The notes below the pieces were generated by a model. It was not told where the DNA came from and ran no database searches. It was given only the letters and a program-made list of their open reading frames with translations. Positions 17,305 through 26,731 of a stretch of 64,000 nucleotides of DNA are shown in pieces; position 1 is the stretch's first letter; every line of letters starts with the position of its first letter. The stretch covers positions 1 through 64,000 of the forward strand of contig NZ_SCHL01000001.1 of assembly GCF_004099695.1 (NCBI RefSeq), given 5' to 3'. Source of the DNA: Methanosarcina sp. MSH10X1 (GTDB taxonomy: Archaea > Halobacteriota > Methanosarcinia > Methanosarcinales > Methanosarcinaceae). The position numbers were made by a program, and so were the translations under genes.

Positions 17305-20283
17305 TTACGAATAAGTAAGCGAAAATAAAGTATCCAACACGGCACGCTTAAAGGATTCGTTGTCGCTAAACTGCTTGAAGAATTCAGTCTCAACGCTCAT
17401 TCGGGCAATTGCTGCACGCTGGGCAGCCTTGTCGTGCTCTATACGAGCGTTTTGTTTATCCGAGTTTTTTCGGGCATTCTGGTATGCGACATCAGCCAGC
17501 ACTGCTGCCGGGAGCTCTTCAGTTATCAGACGAACAATTCGGTCGGCATCAGTCCAGGGGATGCCGCCAAACTGGTCATTAAAACTCCTGATAATATTGC
17601 TGAGCCGGTCCAGCTCTGGTTCAGGCTTAAGTCCACTTCCGCTTGCAGGGACAGGTTCGATTTCGGCATCCGAATCCGGAAGCTGGATCTTCACTACAGC
17701 CTGTTTTTCAACCCTATAACTGTCCATGTCTATGGCTTCGAGAATGCCTTTCGAAAGGTCTTCTTCGATAGGAGCTGGCAATTTGGGAACCAGAAAGTTA
17801 AGGAATATTGATAGTTTTTCCCATTCGGCATCCGTATATGGAAGGACCGAAGCAAGAAAGCCATAGGTACGGTTGAAAGCTTTTGCTTTGCTTTTGAAGT
17901 CGACCTGTCCGTCTTCATCAAGCTGGTCTTTATAAGTGGCTACACAGGCATCAAGAATGGGATCGAGTTTATCACGATCAGAGCCGCTGAGGTAAAGCTC
18001 AACCAACTGTTCTATGTCCTCAAGCGCATAGACCTGGTAGCTGTCAAGGTCGGACTTGAGATCGTGTAGTTTGTTGGGGTCAGTCTCATCGCTCAGGATT
18101 GTCGTGCGGTAGTAATCCGAAAAAGCCATCTGGATTATATCAGTGTTATTCAGGAAGTCAAGCACAAAAACGTCGTGTTTCTGGGGATGTGCCCGGTTAA
18201 GCCTTGAAAGGGTCTGAACAGCCTTGATGCCAGCCAATACCTTATCCACATACATCGTATGCAGGAGCGGCTCGTCATAGCCGGTCTGGAATTTGTCGGC
18301 ACAGATGAGGAACCTGTAGGGATCTTCTTTGATCTTCTCTTCAATCTGATTTGATGGAAAGCTATTGAGCGAGGCCTCGGTAACTTTTACGCCACCATAT
18401 TCACGCTCTCCCGAAAAAGCGACAATTGCCTTATACTGGCTTTTCCTCTCTATAAGGTAACTGCGGATAGCATGGTAATACTGAATTGCACGGTCTACCC
18501 CGTCCGTAACCACCATTGCCCTTGCCTGCCTCCCAATCTTGTCAAGAGCGATTACCTGCTCATGGAAATGATCGACCATGATCTCAGCTTTGAGCTGGAT
18601 AGCATAGTTATGACCCTCAACATATTTGCGGAGTTTCTTTTTTGCCTTTTTGTTATCGAATTCCGGATCTGCCTCGACAGTTTTTATCAGTTTATAATAA
18701 CTGTTTACAGGTGTGTAGGAGCTGAGCACATCGAGAATGAATCCTTCCTGAATCGCCTGCTTCATGGTGTAGCTGTGGAAGGGCTTGTGCTTCACCTGTC
18801 CGTCTTCCTCATAAGGTTCCCCGAAGAGTTCCAGGGTTTTATTCTTGGGAGTTGCGGTAAATGCAAAATAGCTGGCATTTGGAAGCATTTTGCGGGCCTG
18901 CATCCGTTTTTCCAGTGCATCGTTTATGGTATCTTCTGGATCAAAAAGAGCTTGATTCATTGCTGCCGATGTGCGTCCCCCCTGGCTGGAGTGAGCCTCA
19001 TCGATTATGATTGCGAATTTCCTGCCACGGTGGTCCGTTCCAATCTCGTCGAGGATAAAGGGGAACTTCTGCACCGTGGAAATGATTATCTTTTTCCCGC
19101 CCTCTATGAATTTCCTGAGGTCGCCTGAGTGTTCGGCATGCCCGACCGTCGAACTAACCTGGGCAAACTGTTTGATTGTGTCGCGGATCTGCTTGTCGAG
19201 AACACGACGGTCGGTAATGACAATAATGGAATCGAATATCTCTTTATCGTCTTTTTTGAGCCCAATTAGCTGGTGTGCAAGCCAGGCAATGGAATTACTT
19301 TTGCCACTGCCAGCCGAGTGCTGGATAAGGTAGCGGTTGCCTGCGCCGTGCTGTCCCGTATGCGTAAGAAGTTTTCTAACTACGTCGAGCTGGTGGTACC
19401 GGGGGAAAATCTGTACTGCCCTGTCCTTTTTCCTTGTTTTCTCGTTTTTATACTCCACTACCTGCGCGTAATTCTCAAGAATGTCGGTGAGTCCTTTCGG
19501 TGTGAGAATACGCTTCCAGAGGTAATCGGTCTTGATGCCGTTCGGATTCGGAGGGTTGCCTGCCCCGTCATTGTAGCCCTGGTTGAAGGGAAGGAACCAG
19601 GAGCTTTTGCCTTTAAGGTGCGTGCAGAATTTTACTTCATGGTCATCCACAGCAAAATGAACTATGCAGCGGCCGAACTGGAAAAGAAGCTCTTTCTGGT
19701 CACGGTCTTCTTGATATTGTTTTACCGCATCCGCTACTGTCTGTTTTGTGAGGCTGTTCTTTAGCTCAAAAGTAGCTACAGGCAGCCCATTGATAAAAAG
19801 TGCAAGGTCGAGGGCAAGCTTTGTTTCATCCCGGCTGTACCTGAGCTGCCTGGTTACGCTGAAACGGTTCAGAGCATTGCGTTCTTCGGCTTTTGTGTTT
19901 CCGGGCGTGGGAGTGCCATAGAAAAGCTCGATGTGGTGAGGCCCGTGCTTTATACCCTTGCGCAGCACGTCGATTATGCCGCGCTTTGTGGTTTCCCCCT
20001 GCAGCCGGAAAAGAAATTTCTGCCGCGTGGGGCTGGAGTTCCCGAGGTCAAGGACTTCTGCAAGTTCGGGCTGAGTGGATTTCAGGAAAGCAGCCAGTTG
20101 AACCAGATCCACCGCATACTCGCGGTTGTAGTCCTGCCAGCGCCCGAGTATCCAGCCGGTCCCTCCGTAAAGAGCACTTGGTTCCCGGCCTGTGTCAGCC
20201 TGTGCAGGAGAAGTTACCGGCTTTCCAGCCATCGCTTCGACGATTAAGGTTTCAAGCCCCTTTTCGGTGGTATCGGTTGTCAA
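17305..20283 (-). CDS. hsdR: Type I restriction enzyme, R (motor/nuclease) subunit
   Basis: The 992-residue product has an N-terminal PD-(D/E)XK-like nuclease region with ATFELKNSLTKQ (about 170, the E-x-K), then superfamily 2 helicase motifs: HSAGSGKSNS (Walker A, about 321), IIIDEAHSS (DEAH, about 428), FAFTATPK, and later GYDEPLLHTMYVDK and TLSRLNRAHP (motifs V and VI). The C-terminus is helical. With HsdM and HsdS it would translocate and cut unmodified DNA. It is the last gene of the leftward operon; 254 bases separate it from the small gene upstream. Intact length is normal for the family. Confidence 0.95.
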   Translation of the reverse strand: MTTDTTEKGLETLIVEAMAGKPVTSPAQADTGREPSALYGGTGWILGRWQDYNREYAVDLVQLAAFLKSTQPELAEVLDLGNSSPTRQKFLFRLQGETTKRGIIDVLRKGIKHGPHHIELFYGTPTPGNTKAEERNALNRFSVTRQLRYSRDETKLALDLALFINGLPVATFELKNSLTKQTVADAVKQYQEDRDQKELLFQFGRCIVHFAVDDHEVKFCTHLKGKSSWFLPFNQGYNDGAGNPPNPNGIKTDYLWKRILTPKGLTDILENYAQVVEYKNEKTRKKDRAVQIFPRYHQLDVVRKLLTHTGQHGAGNRYLIQHSAGSGKSNSIAWLAHQLIGLKKDDKEIFDSIIVITDRRVLDKQIRDTIKQFAQVSSTVGHAEHSGDLRKFIEGGKKIIISTVQKFPFILDEIGTDHRGRKFAIIIDEAHSSQGGRTSAAMNQALFDPEDTINDALEKRMQARKMLPNASYFAFTATPKNKTLELFGEPYEEDGQVKHKPFHSYTMKQAIQEGFILDVLSSYTPVNSYYKLIKTVEADPEFDNKKAKKKLRKYVEGHNYAIQLKAEIMVDHFHEQVIALDKIGRQARAMVVTDGVDRAIQYYHAIRSYLIERKSQYKAIVAFSGEREYGGVKVTEASLNSFPSNQIEEKIKEDPYRFLICADKFQTGYDEPLLHTMYVDKVLAGIKAVQTLSRLNRAHPQKHDVFVLDFLNNTDIIQMAFSDYYRTTILSDETDPNKLHDLKSDLDSYQVYALEDIEQLVELYLSGSDRDKLDPILDACVATYKDQLDEDGQVDFKSKAKAFNRTYGFLASVLPYTDAEWEKLSIFLNFLVPKLPAPIEEDLSKGILEAIDMDSYRVEKQAVVKIQLPDSDAEIEPVPASGSGLKPEPELDRLSNIIRSFNDQFGGIPWTDADRIVRLITEELPAAVLADVAYQNARKNSDKQNARIEHDKAAQRAAIARMSVETEFFKQFSDNESFKRAVLDTLFSLTYS

Positions 20284-20537
20284 GTTTCATAACCCTCTTT
20301 CAAGAATCCCTGATAAGTAACAGGATTTTACCGGTTTCCAGACCGTTTTTAATGCTTTGTGGCATTTATTTAAGGGTTTTCTCTCTTAAAGATTCCTATT
20401 TAAGCGTTTCCAGGCTTCTAATATACCCAAATAAGCTTGAAATTAAGAAATGTTTGATATTAATCAAACAACCATAAAAAATACGTAACAATTCAGATAA
20501 CTTGGAAGGGTCCACACTTATTCAGTAACAAGTAAAA

Positions 20538-20885
20538 TTATTTTATATTTTCCAATACGTCCAACAGTAATAACCTTGCGTCTTTATTAATATTTACAAT
20601 ATAAATATCGCAGTTTTTAGATATATTTAGTATAGATTTCATTAATTCTTGACAAATTGGACTTTTAAGTTCATTATAATAGTTCGTATAAAATTGACAG
20701 TGATCTATTAAACCCAGTCTATAGTTATTTGCTAGCTTATTACTGGGTGAGAGTACAGGGCATTCCACAATCAGTTCATTCTTTACATATGCAGGAATAT
20801 TCCGCATACAAATGAAGAATTTTGCAGATGGATTCTCAACCAGTTTTTCATTTAATCGACTGAAATCAGTTTCTTTAATTACCAT
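20538..20885 (-). CDS. Small hypothetical protein within the type I restriction operon
   Basis: The 115-residue product (MVIKETDFSRLNEKLVENPS) starts at ATG 20885 with GGAGTG seven bases upstream. I do not recognise the family. It has a Lys/Asn-rich AT-biased composition unlike the flanking hsd genes, no membrane helix and no clear catalytic motif; it contains three Cys (C26, C42, C61 by rough count) and ends NINKDARLLLLDVLENIK. It lies between hsdS and hsdR on the same strand, as accessory or anti-restriction/antitoxin genes often do. A cargo insertion is equally possible. Confidence 0.6.
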   Translation of the reverse strand: MVIKETDFSRLNEKLVENPSAKFFICMRNIPAYVKNELIVECPVLSPSNKLANNYRLGLIDHCQFYTNYYNELKSPICQELMKSILNISKNCDIYIVNINKDARLLLLDVLENIK

Positions 20886-21129
20886 TTTTATCCACTCCTA
20901 ATTTAATTTATTTTATCCATAAGTTTGTAATTGTAATTGACATCATCAATTAGATATAGAAACTTTCTCGTGGAAAAAGTTTGGAGCCTTAGAAGGCTGC
21001 CTGAATAGTTACAAAAATACAAAACAAATGATTAAAACCGCGGAAAACGCTGAAAATGCAAAATTAAGGGAATAAAGGCGAATTACTTCGCCTCTTTAAG
21101 GTTTTATCGGCTATAAATTAAGGAAAGGG

Positions 21130-22566
21130 TCACGCAAGAACCTCCTCTTCAAGTTCTCCAGCCTGCTCGTTTTCTATTTCGTTGTTTTCAAGTTCTTCAT
21201 CTTCAGCCAGTGCATCATCGAAAGTTTCAATCTCGTCAGTTTCTTCAGGCAGGTTCGCCGCCGCCTCTCTCACGTCCAGTTTTCCAGTTACAATATCTGC
21301 TATCAGGCGGGTGCGATATTCGTGGAGAAGGGAGATTTCTCTTTGGGCTAATTCTATTGGTTTATTTAACTTAGAAAGACTGGCATCAAGAGAAGAGACA
21401 ATCAAGTCCTGTTCATTTCTCGGAGGAACAACAACTAAGAGTGATTTGATCTCGCTGACATTAATTCGATGGAACGTCGATCCTATGAGAACAAGTGATA
21501 ACTGTTGCTGCATTGCAGGGCTTCGCATAAAGTAATTCAGAAACCGCCCGTTTTCAGTCTCAGATCGAATCAAGCACACATCCTGACCCATGGCGAAAGT
21601 CTCATCACTCGTGACGAATGCACATGCACCCACGCTCACATTCCTGCAATATATAAGGTCACCTTTCTTAGGTTGTCGACCACCATTGATCAGATGAGCA
21701 TACCATTCTTTGTTTGTTCGCTTCGATGTAGAAAGATTGAGGTCGAAGCTCTGTACTTCGCGAACACTTGCAAGAGGAATTCCTTCATCCACGAAAGGAA
21801 CTGTTACATGTTTACAGTCAACAACTTCCCAGTAACGGCGAAGTGCAACTACATCCCAATGCTCCGGCACTTCCCCCAACCATTCCACCCCCGACGGCTT
21901 GAGCTTAACGTTAGGATCGAGCCCACGGGTGACGGCTTGATGGATAATTGCTTGCTTCTGATCCTCCAGTAGCTTGATAAGTTTCTTTTTTGCACGGATA
22001 TAGTGCCGGATGCGCCGGTCGATATGATCGAGGTAGTGGACGATAACGGATTGCTCATCCTTTGGCGGAAGTGAACAATAGATCATCTTAAAATGTTCGG
22101 GCCTCAAACTCCATTGGTCAGAAGTAATGCCGTAAGACCAGCGTTCGGCCTCTTTAGCAAAGTCAGGTGTTCGGAGAAGATAGTGGGAATAGTTAGGATT
22201 TTGTGCACCTCTCGGACGGACTACCACGTAGGCAGGACTTACAATTCCTCTATATCTGGAAACTCCGATAGCCCCCTGCCATGCACGCATCTTGTTATAA
22301 GCAATGTCCCCAGGCTTAACGAGTTTGTATTTAGTCTTGTCTTCATTAGAAGAGTCTTTTTTTGAGCTATTGGTGAGTAAATCGGTTTGTTGAATTACGC
22401 CCTGTGAAATGGTTACTGATAATAGCTGCTCTTCAGGATAATCTCGTTCTTTTACTTCTTCGAAAAGGGCACGGTTAGGAAGAACTTCCCAATGCTCCGG
22501 CACCTCTCCCAGCCAGGGAACACCGGAATCTTTGTATGCAGGGTAGGGTTTGAGGTTATGAAGCAT
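21130..22566 (-). CDS. hsdS: Type I restriction enzyme, specificity subunit
   Basis: The 478-residue product has two target-recognition halves. Each begins with the same signature: YPAYKDSGVPWLGEVPEHWE near the N-terminus and GVEWLGEVPEHWDVVALRRY in the middle (about 228). Conserved helical spacers follow each half (LEDQKQAIIHQAVTRG and the C-terminal LLHEYRTRLIADIVTGKLDVREAA). The C-terminal ~45 residues are very acidic (EEDE-rich). It sets the bipartite DNA target of the complex. Its ATG 22566 overlaps the end of the DUF1016 gene by 11 bases. Both recognition domains appear intact. Confidence 0.93.
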   Translation of the reverse strand: MLHNLKPYPAYKDSGVPWLGEVPEHWEVLPNRALFEEVKERDYPEEQLLSVTISQGVIQQTDLLTNSSKKDSSNEDKTKYKLVKPGDIAYNKMRAWQGAIGVSRYRGIVSPAYVVVRPRGAQNPNYSHYLLRTPDFAKEAERWSYGITSDQWSLRPEHFKMIYCSLPPKDEQSVIVHYLDHIDRRIRHYIRAKKKLIKLLEDQKQAIIHQAVTRGLDPNVKLKPSGVEWLGEVPEHWDVVALRRYWEVVDCKHVTVPFVDEGIPLASVREVQSFDLNLSTSKRTNKEWYAHLINGGRQPKKGDLIYCRNVSVGACAFVTSDETFAMGQDVCLIRSETENGRFLNYFMRSPAMQQQLSLVLIGSTFHRINVSEIKSLLVVVPPRNEQDLIVSSLDASLSKLNKPIELAQREISLLHEYRTRLIADIVTGKLDVREAAANLPEETDEIETFDDALAEDEELENNEIENEQAGELEEEVLA

Positions 22567-23617
22567 TGTAAACCCCCTTTGCCTCGTGCAGGGTGTAAAA
22601 CTCGTGAAGTTTGGCCCGGAGAAGCTTTCTGTCCGGCAGGCGAGTCTGGTATTCAGAAACTAAAGCAGGGGAAAGAGTACGGCTAAGGGCGTATTCGACC
22701 ACCTCGACATCTCTGGTGGCGCAGAGTAGAAGTCCTATACTGGGCTGCTCATGAGGTTTCTTCACATTGCGGTCCAGAGCCTCCAGATAAAATTCAAGTT
22801 TGCCCAGATATTCAGGCTGGAACTCATCGACTTTAAGTTCTATAGCTACCAGACAGTTCAGGCTGCGGTGAAAAAACAGCAGATCGAGGGCAAAGTCACG
22901 GCCTCCTACCTGCAAAGGATATTGTTCTCCTATGAATGCAAAATCTGCTCCGAGTTCAAGCAGAAAACTACGAAGGTTTGCTACAAGTCCCTGCTGTAGA
23001 TCAGCTTCGGAATGCTTTTCTGGCAGGTCAAGGAAATCAAGAAGATAGGCATCCTTGAAAACAAAACTCATATCTGGATGCAATTGTTTCAGTGCCGCTG
23101 ATGCTTTTGGAGGAGAGAGAACAGCCTGTTCAAAGAGTGCACCTGCAAGCTGCCTTTCCAGTTCGCGTTTCGTCCACCGCTCACGCAGACACATATGCAG
23201 ATAGAATAAACGCTCTTCAGGCTGCTTGCAACGACTCATAATCAGGAGGTTGTGCGTCCAGGGTAATTGTCTCACCAGTGGTGAGACTTTTTCATCGTGG
23301 CGGTAAGTCTCGTAAAACTGCCTCATCCGAAAGAGGTTTGGCCTTGTAAATCCCCGAATATCCGGATAATAAGTGGCAATATGTCCGGCAAGCTGGTTAA
23401 CAACGCCCTCGCCCCATTCCGCAGTCTGTAATTTACGGCTTATATATTCGCCCACCTGCCAGTAGAGATCAATCAGAGCTTTATTGGCAGCGGTAAACGC
23501 CCCCTTGCGAGCATTCTGGATAAGCTCTACCACTTCTTCAAAGGCATTTTCGTCAAACTCTGTAGAAACATCATGAGAAGTTCTTGCAATTTCTTGTGGT
23601 GATTTAAGCCGCTTCAT
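22556..23617 (-). CDS. DUF1016/YhcG-type PD-(D/E)XK nuclease
   Basis: The 353-residue product has the DUF1016 N-terminal helical domain (about 25-190; ALIDLYWQVGEYISRKLQ, FTRPNLFRMRQFYETY, LPWTHNLLIMSR) and a C-terminal nuclease domain with GGRDFALDLLFFH and LVAIELKVDEFQPEYLGKL, which supply the D and E-x-K. Such proteins commonly sit inside type I restriction operons, often next to hsdS; their precise role is unclear. The start ATG overlaps the stop of the mini-ORF upstream (ATGA), and the 3' end overlaps hsdS, so translation is coupled along the operon. Confidence 0.9.
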   Translation of the reverse strand: MKRLKSPQEIARTSHDVSTEFDENAFEEVVELIQNARKGAFTAANKALIDLYWQVGEYISRKLQTAEWGEGVVNQLAGHIATYYPDIRGFTRPNLFRMRQFYETYRHDEKVSPLVRQLPWTHNLLIMSRCKQPEERLFYLHMCLRERWTKRELERQLAGALFEQAVLSPPKASAALKQLHPDMSFVFKDAYLLDFLDLPEKHSEADLQQGLVANLRSFLLELGADFAFIGEQYPLQVGGRDFALDLLFFHRSLNCLVAIELKVDEFQPEYLGKLEFYLEALDRNVKKPHEQPSIGLLLCATRDVEVVEYALSRTLSPALVSEYQTRLPDRKLLRAKLHEFYTLHEAKGVYNAS

Positions 23618-23724
23618 TTTTCACCTTTCCTTATTTTCAGTTCTATAAAGCCATTAAATACCATGCTCGCCGGAGACACATCAGAATCTTTGTATGCGGG
23701 GTAGGGCTTGAGGTCGTGAATCAT
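23614..23724 (-). CDS. 36-residue mini-ORF: hsdS 5' fragment between two coupled genes
   Basis: This short frame starts at ATG 23724, overlapping the GIY-YIG stop (ATGA), and ends in TGA overlapping the DUF1016 ATG (again ATGA). Its first 14 residues, MIHDLKPYPAYKDS, nearly match the HsdS start (MLHNLKPYPAYKDS); after that the sequence diverges (DVSPASMVFNGFIELKIRKGEK). It is most simply the 5' stub of the original hsdS left when the DUF1016 gene was inserted and the hsdS start was duplicated downstream. It may now serve to pass ribosomes from the GIY-YIG gene to DUF1016. Whether the peptide itself has a role is unknown. Confidence 0.65.
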   Translation of the reverse strand: MIHDLKPYPAYKDSDVSPASMVFNGFIELKIRKGEK

Positions 23725-24590
23725 TTGTCCACCTCAGCTTCCTGAATGGATCTTAGTGTATGTCCGTCAGCAGTTTTCCACTCCGTACGGCCGTTTGCCG
23801 CCCTTCCGAGAATTACACCTGCTGCTGTTGAGGGGGTATTAAAAGTATAGTCCTGTATCACTTCATAGTACTGGCTGCGGTCAATAAAAACGCCCTGTTC
23901 AACCAGTGAGCGACGCATCTCACTCAGATATGCGTGAATTGACTTAGTCTCGCTCTTAACTGCCTGTGAACCTGCCCGCACGACAAAACCCGTGGTTGCC
24001 TCGTAACCTTTGCTCTTTATACCTTTAGCATTCAACACGAATTCGAGAGTTCTCTGCGTGGGCGCGGGTGCTGCTTCAAAAAACCCATATCCCAATACTG
24101 GCAGGCAGAGCAGGACATCTGCAAGAAAGCCTTCAGCTTCGGCAATATCCGCTTCTGACAGAGACGGAGGCTGTGGCGTGTTAGCATTGTCGAGCACACA
24201 TCTCTTTGCAGCCTTTGCAAAATCAATAAGCTTGTACTCAAGAAACTGGATGTGTGCTTTATTCAGGTTCTGATCCTTACTTGTGAAGCCAATCGCCTGT
24301 GTCCAAAAGTCTTTGTTTTTCGCATGCTGGTCAAGCCTCGGGCCGATCGGGTCGCCTTCGCCGACATAGACGCGGGGAAGCTGAGACTTTTCATCGGGGC
24401 CAATCAAAATATATACACCTGTGCATCCCAGTTCAGGGCGGGACCGGGTCTCGGCAAACAATGATCTCGGAATTACCAGCCCTCTGCCTGTCCAGTTTGA
24501 CTTCTCCACAGTCTTGACGCCGTCCGGATCGCCGCCCGGAAGAAAGAGGCGCACAGAGAATCCCCTGGGTCTTTCCCTGCAATTGATCAT
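23721..24590 (-). CDS. GIY-YIG nuclease with C-terminal DUF4357
   Basis: The 289-residue product has a GIY-YIG core at about residues 38-125: GVYILIG ... RVYVGEGD ... PRLDQH, with FLEYKLIDFA supplying the conserved Glu. The C-terminal part ends in DUF4357 (TFNTPSTAAGVILGRAANGRTEWK), a small domain often attached to nucleases and methylases of defence systems. Residues 1-35 are an arginine-rich lead. ATG 24590 shares one base with the hsdM stop (TAATG). It probably adds a nuclease or specificity factor to the restriction operon; its substrate is not known. Confidence 0.88.
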   Translation of the reverse strand: MINCRERPRGFSVRLFLPGGDPDGVKTVEKSNWTGRGLVIPRSLFAETRSRPELGCTGVYILIGPDEKSQLPRVYVGEGDPIGPRLDQHAKNKDFWTQAIGFTSKDQNLNKAHIQFLEYKLIDFAKAAKRCVLDNANTPQPPSLSEADIAEAEGFLADVLLCLPVLGYGFFEAAPAPTQRTLEFVLNAKGIKSKGYEATTGFVVRAGSQAVKSETKSIHAYLSEMRRSLVEQGVFIDRSQYYEVIQDYTFNTPSTAAGVILGRAANGRTEWKTADGHTLRSIQEAEVDK

Positions 24591-26731
24591 TATTCACCCC
24601 TCCCTATGATCTCATCCAGTAGCCCATCAGTCTCTTTTTCCAGTGCCAGAATGTCTGCTCGGATTTCCTCAAGCGAGCGCAGCGGCTGCGGTTTGTAAAA
24701 GTAGCGGGTGAAACTTATCTCGTATCCGGTTTTGATGCTGCTCTCGTCGATCCAGGCGTCTCCAGCGTAGGGAAGCACTTCGCGCTGGATAAAAGCCTCT
24801 ATGCCTCCTTTCTCCAGAAGAGGCACCTGCTCAGTATCGCGAAGCTCAGTATCAGGCTCATATTCTACCACGCAGAGTTTGCCGTCCATAGTGGTTTCAA
24901 ACCGGCCGTGCAGAGGATCGGCTTCAGCTTTTCCCGGTTTATAAACCTTTTTGATAACAGGTACAGCTGACTCGTCTTTCCGGGCAAGGCTGTTCTGGAG
25001 GAGTTTGAGCCGTTTGGCGGTGAGTTTGACTCCGGCTCTGCTCGCAAGAGCCTCGAAAGAAGAAAGGAAAGTATTGAAATCATTATGCGGACCTGGACCG
25101 AGATCAACTGGAGCCGTATCGATAAGTGTGGCAAGCTGCTCTTCTTTGGCCTCCATACAGGCTTTTCTGAAATTGGCGGTCGCATCCGGCGTGAGGTCAA
25201 CAACAAGGCGTAATGGCCTTTCCACTGTCACTTTCCAGTATCCAAAAGCAGCGTTAGGGAAGATTTTTGACTGCTCGGATTCCTCAAAAACAAGGAAGGT
25301 TTCACAGATTTTCCGGATATCCTCATCGGACAGCTCACAATTTTTCTTACCCAAATTCTTGCGCAGAGGTCTGTACCATTGTGTTGCATCGATAAGCTGA
25401 ACCTTGCCCTGTCGGTGTTCTGGCTTGCGGTTTGTGAGCACCCAGATGTAGGTCGCAATGCCGGTGTTGTAAAACATATTCAGAGGCAGGGCAACAATAG
25501 CTTCCAGCCAGTCGTTTTCAATGATCCGCCTGCGGATATTGCTCTCACCCTGACCTGCATCGCCAGTAAAGAGCGAAGAACCATTGTGAACTTCGGCAAT
25601 CCGGCTTCCGAGTTTGGTATCATGCTTCATTTTCGAAAGCATGTTGACCAGAAATAGCATCTGCCCATCGCTGGAACGTGTCAGCAATGAGTATTCCGGG
25701 TCGCCTTTATGCTCTGTAACAAAACGCGGGTCTTTAATGCCATCTTTTCCACCCATCCTCTCAAGATCGCTCTTCCAGCTCTTACCATAAGGCGGGTTTG
25801 AAAGCATAAAATCGAACTCATGTGCTGGAAAAGCGTCGTTAGCGAGGGTCGAATATTCAGGTCCCCCAACAAGGTTGTCTGCTGCGTCGCCCTCGCCCTT
25901 AAGAAGAAAATCGGCTTTGGCAATTGCATAGGTCTCAGCGTTGATCTCCTGGCCGTAAAGGTGAGTTGCAACCTGCTTTTCATTCTCCTCTGCAAGCTGC
26001 TTCAGTTCTTCCTCAGCCACGGTCAGCATGCCGCCGGTTCCGCACGCACCGTCATAGAGCAGGTATGTGCCTGATTCGATCCGGTCGGCTACGGGAAGGA
26101 AGATAAGCCGTGCCATGAGCTTTACAGCATCGCGTGGAGTCCAGTGCTCGCCAGCCTCTTCATTATTTTCTTCGTTGAAGCGCCTTATAAGCTCTTCAAA
26201 AACCGTACCCATACCGTGGTTATCAAGACCAGGGAGCTTTATCGAACCATCGCCGTTTATAACCGGATTCGGGCTAAGGTTTAGAGAAGGGTCAAGGAAT
26301 TTTTCGATTACTTTACCGAGTGCATCAGCTTTAGAAAGGCGTGGAATCTGATTTCGGAATTCAAAATTATCAAGAATATCCTGTACGTTAGGAGAAAAAC
26401 CATCAAGATAAGCTTCGAAGTCGGCTTTTAGCTGCTGCTGGCTTGCTCGGGAACGCAGATCATTCAGGGTGAATTGTGATGTGTTATAGAAAGCCTGCCC
26501 TGCAGCCTGGCGTAATGGTTGATCCTGGTTTTTTATGTCTGCCCTGTCGAGAGCTACTTTCATATCGAGAACAGCTTGTTTTGTAGGTTCAAGCACCGCA
26601 TCCAAACGTCTCAGGACAGTCATCGGTAGGATTACATCACGATACTTGCCACGAACATAGAGGTCTCGCAGCACATCATCTGCAATTCCCCAGATGAAGT
26701 TAGTTATCCAGTTTAAGTTGTTTTCAATCAT
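24590..26731 (-). CDS. hsdM: Type I restriction enzyme, N6-adenine methylase subunit
   Basis: The 713-residue product has an N-terminal HsdM helical domain (about 1-165; NFIWGIADDVLRDLYVRGKY) and a Rossmann methylase domain with YDGACGTGGM (SAM motif I, about 227) and LSNPPYGKSW (catalytic NPPY, about 312). A long C-terminal region with LRDTEQVPLLEKGGI and SFTRYFYKPQPLRSLEEI contacts other subunits in the family. It is longer than the ~500-residue E. coli type, as in many archaeal and bacterial relatives. It heads the leftward operon; an AT-rich promoter must lie in 26732-26800. Confidence 0.95.
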   Translation of the reverse strand: MIENNLNWITNFIWGIADDVLRDLYVRGKYRDVILPMTVLRRLDAVLEPTKQAVLDMKVALDRADIKNQDQPLRQAAGQAFYNTSQFTLNDLRSRASQQQLKADFEAYLDGFSPNVQDILDNFEFRNQIPRLSKADALGKVIEKFLDPSLNLSPNPVINGDGSIKLPGLDNHGMGTVFEELIRRFNEENNEEAGEHWTPRDAVKLMARLIFLPVADRIESGTYLLYDGACGTGGMLTVAEEELKQLAEENEKQVATHLYGQEINAETYAIAKADFLLKGEGDAADNLVGGPEYSTLANDAFPAHEFDFMLSNPPYGKSWKSDLERMGGKDGIKDPRFVTEHKGDPEYSLLTRSSDGQMLFLVNMLSKMKHDTKLGSRIAEVHNGSSLFTGDAGQGESNIRRRIIENDWLEAIVALPLNMFYNTGIATYIWVLTNRKPEHRQGKVQLIDATQWYRPLRKNLGKKNCELSDEDIRKICETFLVFEESEQSKIFPNAAFGYWKVTVERPLRLVVDLTPDATANFRKACMEAKEEQLATLIDTAPVDLGPGPHNDFNTFLSSFEALASRAGVKLTAKRLKLLQNSLARKDESAVPVIKKVYKPGKAEADPLHGRFETTMDGKLCVVEYEPDTELRDTEQVPLLEKGGIEAFIQREVLPYAGDAWIDESSIKTGYEISFTRYFYKPQPLRSLEEIRADILALEKETDGLLDEIIGRGE

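Noticed and set aside
18472-19128. 218-codon plus-strand ORF inside hsdR
   Set aside because: It is antisense to the conserved helicase region of hsdR, lacks a ribosome-binding site and has no protein-like pattern; a codon-bias shadow.
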